Assembly (NCBI RefSeq): GCF_905475395.1
Contig: NC_058338.1
Span: 91,063,435 to 91,127,434, forward strand
DNA from: Chrysoperla carnea
Taxonomy: Eukaryota > Arthropoda > Insecta > Neuroptera > Chrysopidae
Length of the DNA: 64,000 nucleotides
Reading direction: 5' to 3'
The notes beneath the pieces were generated by a model. The model did not search any database, had not been told where the DNA came from, and worked only from the letters and a program-made list of their open reading frames with translations. A program made the position numbers and the translations under genes. Positions 34,793 through 46,376 of the stretch are shown here, in pieces (position 1 is the first letter of the stretch; the number at the start of each line of letters is the position of its first letter).

Positions 34793-36279
34793 TTAATAAA
34801 TACATTGTAATATTTTAATACTTAAAATCACAAAATGTGCTTTATTTTTTATATTTAATTTTATATTGTTTTTTAAAAACGTTTATGAATAAAAAATTTT
34901 GTAATGATACAAAAAAAAAATTATTGGATACTCCCAAAACTTCTCACTTCCTTGATACTAATTCAATTCACATATCTTTCCATTTGGAATGGCTTGGAGG
35001 TGCACAAATCCTTCAAAAGTGTAGAAATTATTATATTTCGTCATAAAAAATGGGTTGAAGCTGCCAAAACGTTATACAAATTTGAAACCCTCTTATTCGA
35101 TTTAGAAGAGATTTATAAAAGAGCAAACATTTAAAAACGAAAAGAAAACGATTTTTCCTCTAAATATCTCCTCCAAATAAATAACCAAAGATAATAAATA
35201 TTTGTAAATAACCCCACACTAGACATGCCCAAAATCTCCGTTAATCGTGTTCTAGGGGTTATAAAACTGATTTATAACTCTTCCGTCACTTTCAGTTTAT
35301 CTTGAACAAACATAGAAAGAAGACTAGAAAAGAAAGAGAGTGAACTCTGGGTTTTGAGTTTGCCCATATACGTTAGGCACTTGAAAGTTCGCATACCTGA
35401 ATTTGATCTCACGACCGTAGCGTATAATCATCATAGCATATATGAAGTTTCACAGAACTATAATACGCATGGTCGTGAACAAAGACATAGAAAATGGATT
35501 GAGCAATACCGCACAAAATTGACCTCTCTGTAGAAAGAAACAAAGCGACTGTGCAGTCAATGCCTGTCCCTTTTCTATAGGACTGTAGAAATTCTAGAAA
35601 GTGACAACTACTGCTCGTATCATTCACTTTATCTCTTTCATAGTTTCTTGCCTTTATTTACTATACAGCTTAATAGGGAACACACAGTCCATTCTCTACT
35701 TCTTTGGTCGTGCGATACAATCAGCGCCGTAAAATTCAGATAAGTGAACTTGCAAGTACCGGACGTACTTTCTTTTTTATTACGCTTGTTTGGTTTTTTT
35801 ACGGTTAAACCGCTATGATTGGCAGTAAAATTTGGCTGGTTAAAATTCTGGAGAAGAGATATAATAGGCTACTTTTTATAATTGTGTATGCAATCATTAT
35901 TACATCAATGTTATGATAGTTGCCACCGTAAGTGTTGAATAATGAAATACGATTGTTGAATAATGCATTATAAAAGAATTTCAAGAAGTGAAATTGTGGG
36001 CAGCTTCTTTTACATTAATATTGTAAATATATTTAAAGCAAAGCGTGGTGGATATGGCCTTGAAGGGCCACATCAATAACTTCCTGATTCGGTAAATTAT
36101 TATATTACTTAATTACATTAAATTTAATTTGCTACAAATTAGCTTAATAATTATTTCTATTTCACATGTTTTAGAACTTTAAAATCGTAAAATATGTTTA
36201 TAAATAGAAGACATATATGTAATGCACATATATTTCAATTTTTAAATTTTAGAAATAACTTGTCTACATACAAAATTTT

Positions 36280-36795
36280 GGTATAGGTGTTCATTAAATT
36301 TATTGCCGGTTGTCATTTCGTCTGTCTGTCTGACTGTTTGTGAACACGATAACTCAAAAACGAAAAAAGATACCAAGCTGAAATTATTATAGCGTGCTCA
36401 GGGCGTAAAAAATGAGGCTAAGTTCGTAAATAAGCAACATAGGTCAAAGTCTTGGGTACGTAGGGCTCATCTTGTAAACTGTTAGAGATAGAAGAAAAAT
36501 TTAAATGTAAATAATTGTTCTTTATAAAAAAAAAACAACTTTTGAATGAAAAATTTTTTCATAAACATTACTGTTTACGCGTGAGGGCGCAAATTAGCTT
36601 AGAAACATTATATAGTATGTATATATAGGTACCTATTGTTTATATTTTAAATTTATACGTTACATACATATTATGTATGTGCTTATCTTTCTATACTTAT
36701 ATGACGTAAAAAAAAAAACTAATGCGTAATCAAAACTGTCTTTACATGGTATTTAAAAAGTTAAGTCAGTCAATGGTTTGTTTTCACTTGTTAAA
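36280..36795 (+). repeat. GTCAGTCAATTG-ended dispersed element, copy 2
   Basis: Has TTGGTATAGGTGTTC, TCGTCTGTCTGTCTGACTG, ACGATAACTCAAAAACG, GTGCTCAGGGCGTAAAAAAT, GTAAACTGTTAGAGATAG and the end AAGTCAGTCAATGG. Compare 17270-17735 and 41690-42190. Confidence 0.65.
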
Positions 36796-38437
36796 AGTCA
36801 AATTCATTTTTTCTCTTTTTAAATATAATTAAAAATAATTTGAATGACAGACTTTCATTATTACCATTTTTCTAATATATACCTAAGCCGAGAAATTTCA
36901 AATTTTGTGCTTGCGTCCCTCAAAACTCTTCTTTGCTACGCTCAACTTTTTATTTCGGTTTTCGAGATGAAAACAATTAACTTTCTATCTCAAAGGAAAA
37001 ACAATTTGCGAGTTGGACGATTTTTTCGAATTTAGCTTGAAAAAATCGTTAGAATTTTTTGATTAAAAATTAACCATGAAACACGTACACCAAACTATGT
37101 TTCTAAGAACAAATATGCATTAAGTTCTAAGAATTGTATTTTATGAAATGCTCGCAGGGAATTTTTAAAGTCCGACCCTCGAGTACCGCTTTGATTTTGA
37201 TTTTATTACCAAAACCTTGTTTTAAACTTCTTATAAACAATGTCATCCAATGTAATGATGGATGTCTGAAACAGAAATTATAGTGTAAAAAAATTGTTTC
37301 AATAATTTGTAACAGTTTTTGATTGCACAATAAATGCGCAAAAAACTTTTTATAATTCGATTTCATGTAGTCCCTATACAGTTATCTTTATCTAACTTAC
37401 TTTTTTTGCAATTAAAATTATGACTTACCCAAACTGAAAGTTAGAAATATTGAAGGTAATATTTATAATGAGGAATAAATACAACCTTACCTTGAAGAAA
37501 TTTTAAAGAAAAGAGAGTCATGGGCAATAAAACAGGTAATCTTATTGACTATATTTTCAAGTACAGACGTTGGAAGAAATTGATTTTGTAAAATATGAGA
37601 GTCCAGAAATGTTAGCTTTATATTTATCTTTTTGATAACCGTATAAATTCATAATGTCCGAAATTTTAAAGTTCTATATGGAAGTCAATTTCATAATAAA
37701 AAATAATTATAATAAATGCATTAGCAATTTCCATCTTTTTAGGAGACAATAAATTCAAATAAAATCGACTTTCGTGAATTATGAGCTAAATGATTTTTAT
37801 TAAAATTGAGAACAAAAATATTTTGATTATTTTTATAATTTTTACTAAGAAAATCGAAAAAATTTAATACCAATTTGTTAAGGTATCCAATTTCATGAAA
37901 ACTGGTGTACAGTTTATTTTTTATTTTTCTCAAAAATTTAGGCTCGTTTGAATCTGGCGAAAATAATACTACTAAAGCTTAGGAAATCGATAAAATTAAA
38001 AAAACAAACTTATCTGATATCTTATCAAATCTTAACGTATGAGATTTTAACGCCAAGATGTTAGCGGCACGAGTAAAAAAAAAATGTAAACCGTATTTAT
38101 AAGACTCAGCTGAATTTTTCATTGAATAAAAAGACAAAAGATATCAACTTCATTATACATTTTATTGTGCTGTACCATATTTGCCCCCCTTAGCCCCCTT
38201 TTATAATTGAAATGGTTTTCCTAGTTTTTAAAAAAACTTTGTAGTTTGTGTTTTTATAAAAATTTTGTACATATAATTTTCTGTACTTAAGTCGCGGTTT
38301 ACTTTTTTTTTTGAAGAATTGTGCGTTGACATACTAAAACGACATATTGACCTAAATTAAAATAAAAACAATTATTTTAATGTTTAATATAATTCATTAA
38401 CAAAATTTTGTTGTCAAAAATTGTTACATTAAATATA

Positions 38438-38868
38438 CAGGGTGAACCATTTTAATCTATAATGCCTAATATCTTGTTTTGTAGTTAACCAATCAAAAAA
38501 TAACTTAAACAAAAGTTGCAGAGTTTGATGGGGCACATCATGTTCTGACATCAGATTGGACCTAGTTCTTTGGGTTTCTTTAATAGCCAATTTAGACCCT
38601 AAACGGTAGGAGATAGAATAACACTTGAAATAAGAAAGTTGATCCTCATAAAAAACTAACATTTTTCATCCAAACCATTTTATCGAAAATCGTCAGCTTT
38701 CGGACCCGAGAAAAACTGGATTATATATCAGGATATCTCCAATGATATCTTTTGATAAAAAAAAAGGTAAAACTGACATCATAATTAGATCTAGTTGGAT
38801 CTTTTTTGATTGGTAAACTACAAAACGCGCTATATTAGCCATTATAGATTAAAATGAGTCCACACCTT
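38438..38868. repeat. CAGGGTG..CCATTT element, copy 2, with both ends
   Basis: Left end ACAGGGTGAACCATTTTAAT CTATAATG; right end CATTATAGATTAAAATG with TAGTTAACCAATCAAAAAA mirrored by TTTTTTGATTGGTAAACTA. About 430 bp with imperfect inverted ends, a small non-autonomous DNA element. Copy 1 is at 29968-30270. Confidence 0.65.
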
Positions 38869-39962
38869 TGAAAATTCACTACTGGAATTGTCAACAGAGT
38901 GAGAACCACGTCTCAAAGTAGATTGACAAGGATAATAAATGCCGAGGCCAGGTCATAATACGCATGTCTTAATATACAAAATAATATTCTGGCGTGTATT
39001 TAAAATAAGATTATACCACTTTTAAATAAAGTTAAAACAGTATATTTTGAACAAATTACCATTTTACCATTAAAAAAAATTTTTTTTATAGAATTTAAAC
39101 AAAATTATTTAACAATATTACTCTTTTGAACGTTAAAACAAAATAAAATTTTATTTATTTATTTTAAGCACATGTGAATGTGAAATATAAACACATCATT
39201 GAAGTAGCTGATTCCGGTCATACGATCATGCGCATTGAATACCAGGCCTCCAAAATGGTGTTTTCTCTGTCAGCTGTTTGAATATTATATTTTCATTTTT
39301 GTTAATCTACTCTGTGACGCCAAAATATATATACTTGGTATACACTGGGCTCATCTATTTAAAATAAATGATCTAAGGTCCACACTGTATATGTATGTAA
39401 GAATGCTATGCAATATACAACATTTCCGTTAAATATTATATGCCAAAGCGAGCTTGCACCTATAGTTCTTTTTTCTATTGCTTGATAAAGTCTTACTTAG
39501 CATTAAAATCTCAAAATGAACATAATAGGTACTCTATTTTTTCTCCATTAGCGGCCAGACTATAAATTAATAGATTTTATAACTTAAATTGATGAATGTC
39601 CAGCCTAAAATTATTGAAGCCATGAACGTGAAATTTGAATACTGAGTACATGCCTGCAATATTTATTAAAAAAAATATCTTTAGTTTTTTTGGAGGGAGT
39701 AGGAAGTAATTTACATCTGCTTTTTTTAAAAATTTTTAGGTGGGTTTTAATTTTACTAATTATAAATTACTAGTTAAACCTTCTTAAAGTTTATTAAACG
39801 GTACAATAAAAATATTTTTGGCGATAATTGTTTATCAATAATCAGAGAATGAGACTGACTGACCTCTAAATATTTGACTAATTCATGTCGGTAGTTATGT
39901 TGATATTTTTTAAGTTAATCGATCTGCAACTTTTTATAGGTCACTAGTTTAATTTGGGTAAT

Positions 39963-40158
39963 TACCCTGGTGGAAAAAATATTGAAGAAAGAATAAAAAA
40001 TTCTGAAAAAGTCTTAGGAACTTTGAATTTCTCAACGTTTTCGGACTAGTCTAATTCAGAGTTATTCAGAGTTCTTAATTACTTTTTTAAAGTTTCTAAG
40101 ACTTTTTCAGAGTTTCCTAAGACTTATTCTTTTTTCAAATATTTTTTCCACCACGGTA
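39963..40158. repeat. ACCCTGGTGG MITE, copy 1
   Basis: Near-perfect palindromic element: TACCCTGGTGGAAAAAATAT at left, ATATTTTTTCCACCACGGTA at right, with the interior GAAAAAGTCTTAGGAACTTT mirrored by AAAGTTTCTAAGACTTTTTC. Ends begin and finish with TA, which suggests a TA target site. Other copies lie at 51704-51909, about 51910-52173 (partial), 53527-53725 and 53725-53924. Confidence 0.8.
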
Positions 40159-40689
40159 GACTTTCAAATTTTTGAAGGGTTTGAAAACTATTCCATTTTT
40201 TTTTATTTCCTAGTACTATGTCAATAGTTTTTGAGACAGAACAAGCAGAAGATGATTACGTATGAATTTCAATTATTATTAGATACATTTGATCCTGATT
40301 AAAAAAAATTCATGAATTTTTTTGTTTTAAATTTGATTGTATCTCTTTCTAGCAAAACAGAATTGAACATGGATTTCTTATGGAAAATATAGTAAATGAC
40401 CTCAAATACTATGTCCAATATCCGTCTAATTAGTAGTTTAAAATGCTTACTTATATCATCCGTATTTCTTGACCGATTTTAATTTTAATTTCCCTTTTTA
40501 TCGGGTAATATTTTGTTAAGAAATGTGAATAAAAAAATTTCATGAATATTCCTTATTGTAAAATAAGCTATGAAAAAGTTGGCACAACAATGGCCGTGAG
40601 GGAATGCAAGAGCTTAAGGTGAATGAGCTTTAAGGTATTTCGATGCCGAAAAAACGTACGATAAAAAACGAAAATTTTATTGATCAATT

Positions 40690-41022
40690 AATGATTCTTT
40701 TATACGTCTTTTGCGAAAAATTCATATCGATTCTCTGTACGGTTTAGGAGAAATTAACTATCAAAGTCAATGTTTTTACCAAAAAAAGTTCTTCATTTTT
40801 TTATATAGTTCTTAATTTTGGTATGATTTTAAAGCTTTAAACTTAAAGAATATTGATAAAAACTTTTTATGCAAACGTTAAAACATTTTTAAAAGCACTT
40901 ATTGACTAAAAAACCAACATTAGTTACGACTTCTTCATGTAAAAAGGGCTGTTTTTAATAATTAATTTATCGTAAATCGTACAGAGAATCGACTTGAAAT
41001 TTATACAGAAGACGTATTAAAT
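40690..41022. repeat. Foldback element with about 45-bp arms
   Basis: Left arm about 40698-40745 (TTTATACGTCTTTTGCG, TCGATTCTCTGTACGGTTT) and right arm about 40974-41020 (AAATCGTACAGAGAATCGAC, CAGAAGACGTATTAAA). Interior AT-rich. Possibly part of a larger element. Confidence 0.5.
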
Positions 41023-41402
41023 GCTCATTAATGGGCAAACATAATTTCAGTTTTTTGGTAACACTTTCGTTTCGGTAACACTGCTTATCAACTTTGTTTG
41101 AAAATTTTTCTAGATATCGTTGGATTTCAATGTATACATGATATTTAAACAATTAATTGTGTTAGTTGATAGTTTTAGTTTGGTTTATTTTATGTTCTAT
41201 TTTGCCAATTCATCCATTTGATATTGTCCTGTATGAGATAATAGTTATTCAATATTCAGTAACTTTCTCGTAAAGTAATTCAGTATGCTGGCGAAATGTT
41301 GAAACATACAATTGCCACAGAAAAGCATCGTTATTTGCATACAAATTAACGAATTAACGATGAGCTAATAACAAAATATCGAGTCAACGACTTGGCCTTG
41401 TT

Positions 41403-41446
<44 letters not shown>

Positions 41447-41689
41447 TTTAAACCATAAGAAATTTTAATGAAAATTGGTGTTATTTTGTTTTCATGATAT
41501 TTTGTGTTTGCATGTATTTTTTTTAAACTATTATATTTTTCATCAACAAAGCCGGTCCTCGCAAGTTTTCGCCACAGTTACCTTGCTCATGTTACGCACA
41601 GTTACATAATATACACGGTGTCCACGAAATATCTTTACAACGCCCTACCGCATTCACACGCATACAAGATGAATAAAATTATAATTCTC

Positions 41690-42190
41690 TGCATAATTTC
41701 TCAAAAACGAAAAGAGATATCAAACTGAAATTTTATAGTGTGCTCAGGCGTAAAAAGTGAGTTTGAGTTCGAAAATCATCAACATAGGTAAACTGGATCT
41801 TGGGTCCGTAAGACCCATCTTTTACACACATTAGAGATAGAACAAAAAATTAAATGTTCCTTATAAAAAAATAAATAACTTTTGTTTGAAACATTTTTTC
41901 GTAAACATAATTGTTTACCCATAAAGGCGCAAATTAGGACAAAACTTTGGTGTCTATTTTCTCCAAAAGTTAAAAAGATAGGGAGTTGAAAATTCACAGG
42001 TAGCTTCAACCAGTGGCCTTGTGAAGAATTCTTGAAAAACAAAACTACTTTCTAGAAAATAATTTCGAAAATTTTCGAGATTTCTAAAAACCAAAACAAA
42101 GGGCGGCTGACATTCAACACTTTCTATACTGTCTATACAGGATTTTTTAACAATTATCTCAGTCAATTGGTTGTTGGGTCACTTGTTTTT
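41690..42190 (+). repeat. GTCAGTCAATTG-ended dispersed element, copy 3
   Basis: Has CTCAAAAACGAAAAGAGATA, GTGTGCTCAGGCGTAAAAAG, CATTAGAGATAGAACAAAAA, CCTTATAAAAAAATAAATAA, AAGGCGCAAATTAGGAC and the end TCTCAGTCAATTGGTTGTTG. A reversed fragment (about 44560-44720: GCGCTCTCGCGGGTAAACAG, ATGTTTCAAATAAAAGTTGT) lies upstream of the secreted-protein gene. Confidence 0.65.
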
Positions 42191-42689
42191 TTATACTAAT
42201 TGTAAGTTGTAGTTTGCTTGTATAGGTAATTAGTATTTATATTAAAATCAAAGACATATTTTTTAATTTTAATTGGTTTCAAGTGAAAACAGTGAATTAT
42301 TAGGTCAACAATATTGTTTTCTTAAGAACTTTATGCCTTAAAGAATAAAAAAAATATTCCACAAGTTTACCTTCAGCAAAAAAAGAAAAAATATCTTTCA
42401 AGAGGGTAAAATACTCAATCGATCTTGAATTTTGGAATCGATTAAAAAAGAATGATTCAAAACAATATTTATAACTAGCTCGACTCGTGGGGAATTCGGC
42501 TCCCGTAGTCAAATTTCGTAGAAAAGTGGTGAAAAAAATCAAAAGTTCTTAAATTAATAGTAGTATGCATTAATTAGTATTAGGAGAGCATCTGTTAAAA
42601 CTAACATAGTTGCCTGATAATGGTTTGAGTGTTATATGTCTAGACTTCTAGAGTATTAGGAGAGAAAAAACTAACATCCTTGCCTTATA

Positions 42690-43147
42690 AACATCTCTAT
42701 CTCTATATATTATAAATGCGAAAGTAAGCATGTTTGTTTGTTTGTTACGCTTTCACACTAAAACTAGCGAATGGCTTTTAATGAAACTGTACAGCAATGT
42801 AGCTTATACTTCAGAATAACACATGAGATATAATTTATAAAGATATATTAATAAAAAATAAAAAAATACATAAAAATTAAATTAATTTGACATTACCATA
42901 AATTACAGATTTCTGTAAAAATAATCAATATAAAATATTTTACGGCCATCTTTTCTGATATACTCAATGAATAATTACGACTATTATACATTTAAAAAAA
43001 TAAAAAACCATATATATATATTTTACCTGTGTAAAACAATCCTTGCCATTATTTCGAGTGTTATAGAAAGGAGATAAGCGAGAGCAATCTTTATCAATCT
43101 TTACTTTTAAACCCAGCGAAGCGGGTGGGTATCACTCTAGTATTATT
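42690..43147 (+). repeat. CGAAAGTAAGCATG dispersed element, copy 1
   Basis: Opens TATCTCTATATATTATAAAT GCGAAAGTAAGCATG, (TTTG)n, TTACGCTTTCACAC, ACTAGCGAATGG. It closes with AACCCAGCGAAGCGGGTGGG near 43110, the head-and-tail signature of a widespread arthropod non-autonomous repeat. The second copy (51430-51660) keeps the head only. I do not assign a class. Confidence 0.6.
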
Positions 43148-43604
43148 TAAATTTATGATATTTTTTCGTTCAATTTATTTGTTTAGCGTGTTTTTTCCTA
43201 AGCGGCACATTTTTAGACCGTGAGTATATTTTTCGTCACTCATTGACATAATAAGCTTGAAAATGAGGCGTGAATCATGGCATTTGATAAAGGAATAAGG
43301 AAGATCAAAAAAAAACTTGCTAGAGTAAAAATAAATAAGATTATTATCCTTGCGATCAAAAAACCTACACCCACTAAATTTAACTCTAAACTATCTCAAT
43401 ATATGTGACCTTACTTGGTAAAGGGCCTTGCACATGACTTGAAGAACAGAAAAAGGAAAGGTATACAGAAATATTTTTACTATAATTCTTAACCCATTCC
43501 ATTAAGACGTCTTAGGTACGGCCTTGTCTTTACTTTAATTAATGTAACATTATGTAAGTTTATATATCCTGAATGCTGCCTTATCATAACTTCATATATA
43601 AGTT

Positions 43605-43719
43605 TTGTTTGTTCATCGAAGCATAGTTTCATTGTTGTTAACAATTAGTCGTGAATTGTGAGCGGTTTAACCGTTAATTAGGAAAAAAAACAGTGTGACT
43701 GTATTTATTTATAAAGGTA
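43605..43719 (+). promoter_or_regulatory. Possible non-coding first exon of the secreted-protein gene
   Basis: CATATATAAG (about 43591-43600) could be a TATA box, followed by a leader-like stretch (GTTTCATTGTTGTTAACAAT) and a plausible donor AAAGGTAATTAAT near 43718. An acceptor TTGTTTTAG lies at about 45081-45089, just before the ATG at 45114. This is inference from spacing and splice-like sites only. Confidence 0.25.
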
Positions 43720-45089
43720 ATTAATAAAAAAGTATTTTGATTTTTATTTAAAGAAATTATCTGAGTTTAGTGGTGCAACAATCGAGTGATAAAATAAGAA
43801 GGGACAAGGGCCTGAGATACCAAAAAAACCTATTTTTGTGATTTTTTTTACAGTGTACCTTATTTATTAATATTTTTATACTTATTATTATAAAGCATTA
43901 TTATTATTAAAATTCTCACAGCGGTTGTAATGAGAACGGAGTCACTTAAAAAAAAAAAATTTTCCTGCGGTAGTCAGGATAAGGTGCTTTATCTGTTGCT
44001 CCATGCGATTGCTTCATCTGAAATTAAAGAAACAAAAGGATTTCTAAAGTACTTAAGTTTATCTTGAATTTGAACGAAAGAATTAACGAAATATTCATTT
44101 TTGAAATTTTGGTGGAGGTGCAATCAAAAAACTCTGATTTAAACTTTGATTTTTTCCCAAAATCGCTCTTTTTGTTTAATTAAAAAATTCTTCGTTCAGA
44201 AATTAGTATTTTGTATGCAAACGATCTGTGCAAAGTTTAGGCGAAATCGGTCCGAAGGTTTTAGTGAAATTTTGATCAGTTTTGTGAAGAGCACGGTTAA
44301 AGTTTGATACATTAATAAAATAGAGACTATAATGACTTCAAATTTTATAATATTTCTTATAAGTTGCAGTATCAGAAAATATAAAAATTGATTTTCAGAT
44401 CCTTTCCCTCCCCTGGAAAAAAAATTATTAGAAAAAGTTGCTCAATGTTCAAAAGTTTTGGAAATTTGCACAAGTATTTTCTGGAATTTTTGTTTGATTT
44501 TCTAGAATGTTTCACACAACTACTAGTTGAAATTCACCTGTAAAAAATCAACATACTTTTTTTTTATCGTTATGGAGAAAATGGACAACAAATTTTTTTC
44601 CTAAGTTGCGCTCTCGCGGGTAAACAGTGATATTTACGAAATAATGTTTCAAATAAAAGTTGTCCATTTTTTTATAAGGAATAAATTTTATATTTAAACT
44701 TCTCTAACGGTTTAAAAGATGGATACATTTTCATTTGATTGAATTCCATTTTTAAAATTGGCATATCTCGGTTAATTTTGAAGCTAGAAAGTCGAAAAAT
44801 AAACGAAAATGTGCACAAATACATCAGCTAAAACTTTTAATTTAACTTTTTTTTTATTTGATACATAATTTTTTTTGTAATTTGTAAAAAACTGATTAAA
44901 ACTCCCAACTACCCTCCAAAAAAAAAAAAAAGGATTAGATACGATACTCTGTGATGTCGACTTTTCTTTACAAAGTGTTTACAACCTAATAAACAACTGT
45001 GAAAAATTTCAAAGATGCATTAATTTTTTCTTTATACCATGATATTCTATTTAATTTTATCATACTAATATTGTATCCATTTGTTTTAG
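43720..45089. other. Non-coding stretch upstream of the secreted-protein gene
   Basis: AT-rich, probably an intron or promoter of the next gene. It includes the reversed fragment of the GTCAGTCAATTG-ended element at about 44560-44720. No protein-like frame. Confidence 0.4.
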
Positions 45090-45113
45090 ATAATCAATTT
45101 ATACTACACAAAA

Positions 45114-45464
45114 ATGTCAATCAAAACAACAATAATTGTTGCAATCATTATTGGTACTGTAGCATCAAATGGTCAGTTAATAATTCAACAACCTGGTGCT
45201 CCCGTAGCATTTGGTATACCAACACAACAACAATCATTGGCACATCGTGATGTTTTATTAAATGCACAAATGGAAGAACAGTTAACACCAGAACAACATC
45301 GTAGTACAAAATATTATAGTAATCCAGCTATTGCACAAGAATTAGCAAAAGAATCATGGTTAACGAATAAAGAAATGCCAGTATTTGATCGAGCTGCTGA
45401 TCATATTGATCGATCACAAATTTATAAAATTGTTAAGAGTGCTGGTTTTATTAATCGTCGATAA
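45114..45464 (+). CDS. Small secreted protein of unknown function
   Basis: 116 aa, single coding exon, starting at ATG 45114 in the context CACAAAAATG. Residues 1-20 (MSIKTTIIVAIIIGTVASNG) form a clear signal peptide, with cleavage likely before QLIIQQ. The mature part of about 96 aa has a Q/P-rich start (QQPGAPVAFGIPTQQQ), then a charged, well-ordered region ending SWLTNKEMPVFDRAADHIDR, SQIYKIVKSAGFINRR. It has no cysteines, so no disulfide-rich fold. The codon bias and ordered C terminus look like a real, conserved gene, but I do not recognise the family. AATAAA is at 45588-45593, about 125 bases after the stop. A non-coding first exon near 43.6 kb is possible. Confidence 0.75.
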   Translation: MSIKTTIIVAIIIGTVASNGQLIIQQPGAPVAFGIPTQQQSLAHRDVLLNAQMEEQLTPEQHRSTKYYSNPAIAQELAKESWLTNKEMPVFDRAADHIDRSQIYKIVKSAGFINRR

Positions 45465-45819
45465 ATTATATAGAATATTAATTTATTAGATATATTTAAA
45501 TTATTTTAGTCTTAGGTTAATGTTATTTATATGTTTTGTTATGTGTGAAAAACCCGTATTGTTAGCAAAAAAAATCGCCATTAATTAAATAAATTATTTC
45601 AAAATTAAATTGTACTTTATTTTACCTTGAATGAGGGTGAACCATAATAACCGCATTTTAAAAGCCAGAAATAAAAGCTTGTAAAGAGGAGTTCTTTTTT
45701 AGTGATGAGCAAATTGAGTCTCGGTCATGCAGTCTTGATCTTGGTCCAAATTTTTCGCGTTCGGTTACAATAACTCAAGTTTTAATAAAGATATAAATAA
45801 GAAAAAATAAAAAAGGTTC

Positions 45820-46089
45820 TTAAGGTAGTACTATCGGTAATAGACTATGCATTCAGAATTTAATGAAACTTGGCATAATTGTCCATTATTATATCATAAT
45901 TAACCAGTTAAATTTTTAGGGGTCTTCATGAGAACTGAAAATCTGAACGTCCAGTTTTGTGAAATAAAATGAAATCTGTTATTTCCCATAAAAATTTAAC
46001 TGGTTAATTATGATATAATAGTGGACGCAACTATGCCAAGTTTCATTAAATTCAGAATGCAAAGTCTATTACCGATAGTACTACCTTAA
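45820..46089. repeat. TTAAGGTAGTAC MITE, copy 1 (270 bp)
   Basis: Almost perfect palindrome. TTAAGGTAGTACTATCGGTA at left is mirrored by TACCGATAGTACTACCTTAA at right; the arms extend through GAAACTTGGCATA and TTAACTGGTTAAT-type interiors to a short centre. TTAA at both ends fits a TTAA target site. The next two entries in this family share only the outermost bases. Confidence 0.85.
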
Positions 46090-46376
46090 ACTAGAACAAA
46101 TTTGAAATTTTCTCATATATAATTATTTGGCGTTTTCTTTCGCTAAGGGCTCGTTTTCGACTTACAAAACTAATAGCGGGTCCGAAATAAATATTTTTTT
46201 CCACATAATAATTATTAAAATTCGTAATTGAATAAATATAACTCAAATAAATAGCAACCCATGGGCAAAAAAAGATCTTTCAATTTTTTTTTCACTCAAA
46301 ATTTTTATGAAGTATTTTGAAATACATAAAAAATAATCTGCAAAAAAACAAGCATGTTCGATTAATAATTATCAAA

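Larger units (their letters stand above)
34793..43600. other. Long gene-poor, repeat-rich interval
   Basis: Nearly 9 kb without a frame I would call a gene on either strand. It contains two copies of the GTCAGTCAATTG-ended element (36280-36795, 41690-42190), the CAGGGTG element (38438-38868), a foldback (40690-41022), one ACCCTGGTGG MITE (39963-40158), a (TA)n tract at about 41408-41440 and a CGAAAGTAAGCATG repeat (42690-43147). The sequence at 35270-35760 is slightly richer in GC, without recognisable coding content. Exons of distant genes or non-coding RNAs could be hidden here. Confidence 0.5.

Noticed and set aside
35409-35627. 72-codon minus-strand frame in the gene-poor interval
   Set aside because: No domain, no splice or poly(A) support; the local GC rise more likely reflects old repeat sequence.
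41408-41440. (TA)n tract as a possible regulatory or origin signal
   Set aside because: Ordinary microsatellite in AT-rich DNA, no further support.
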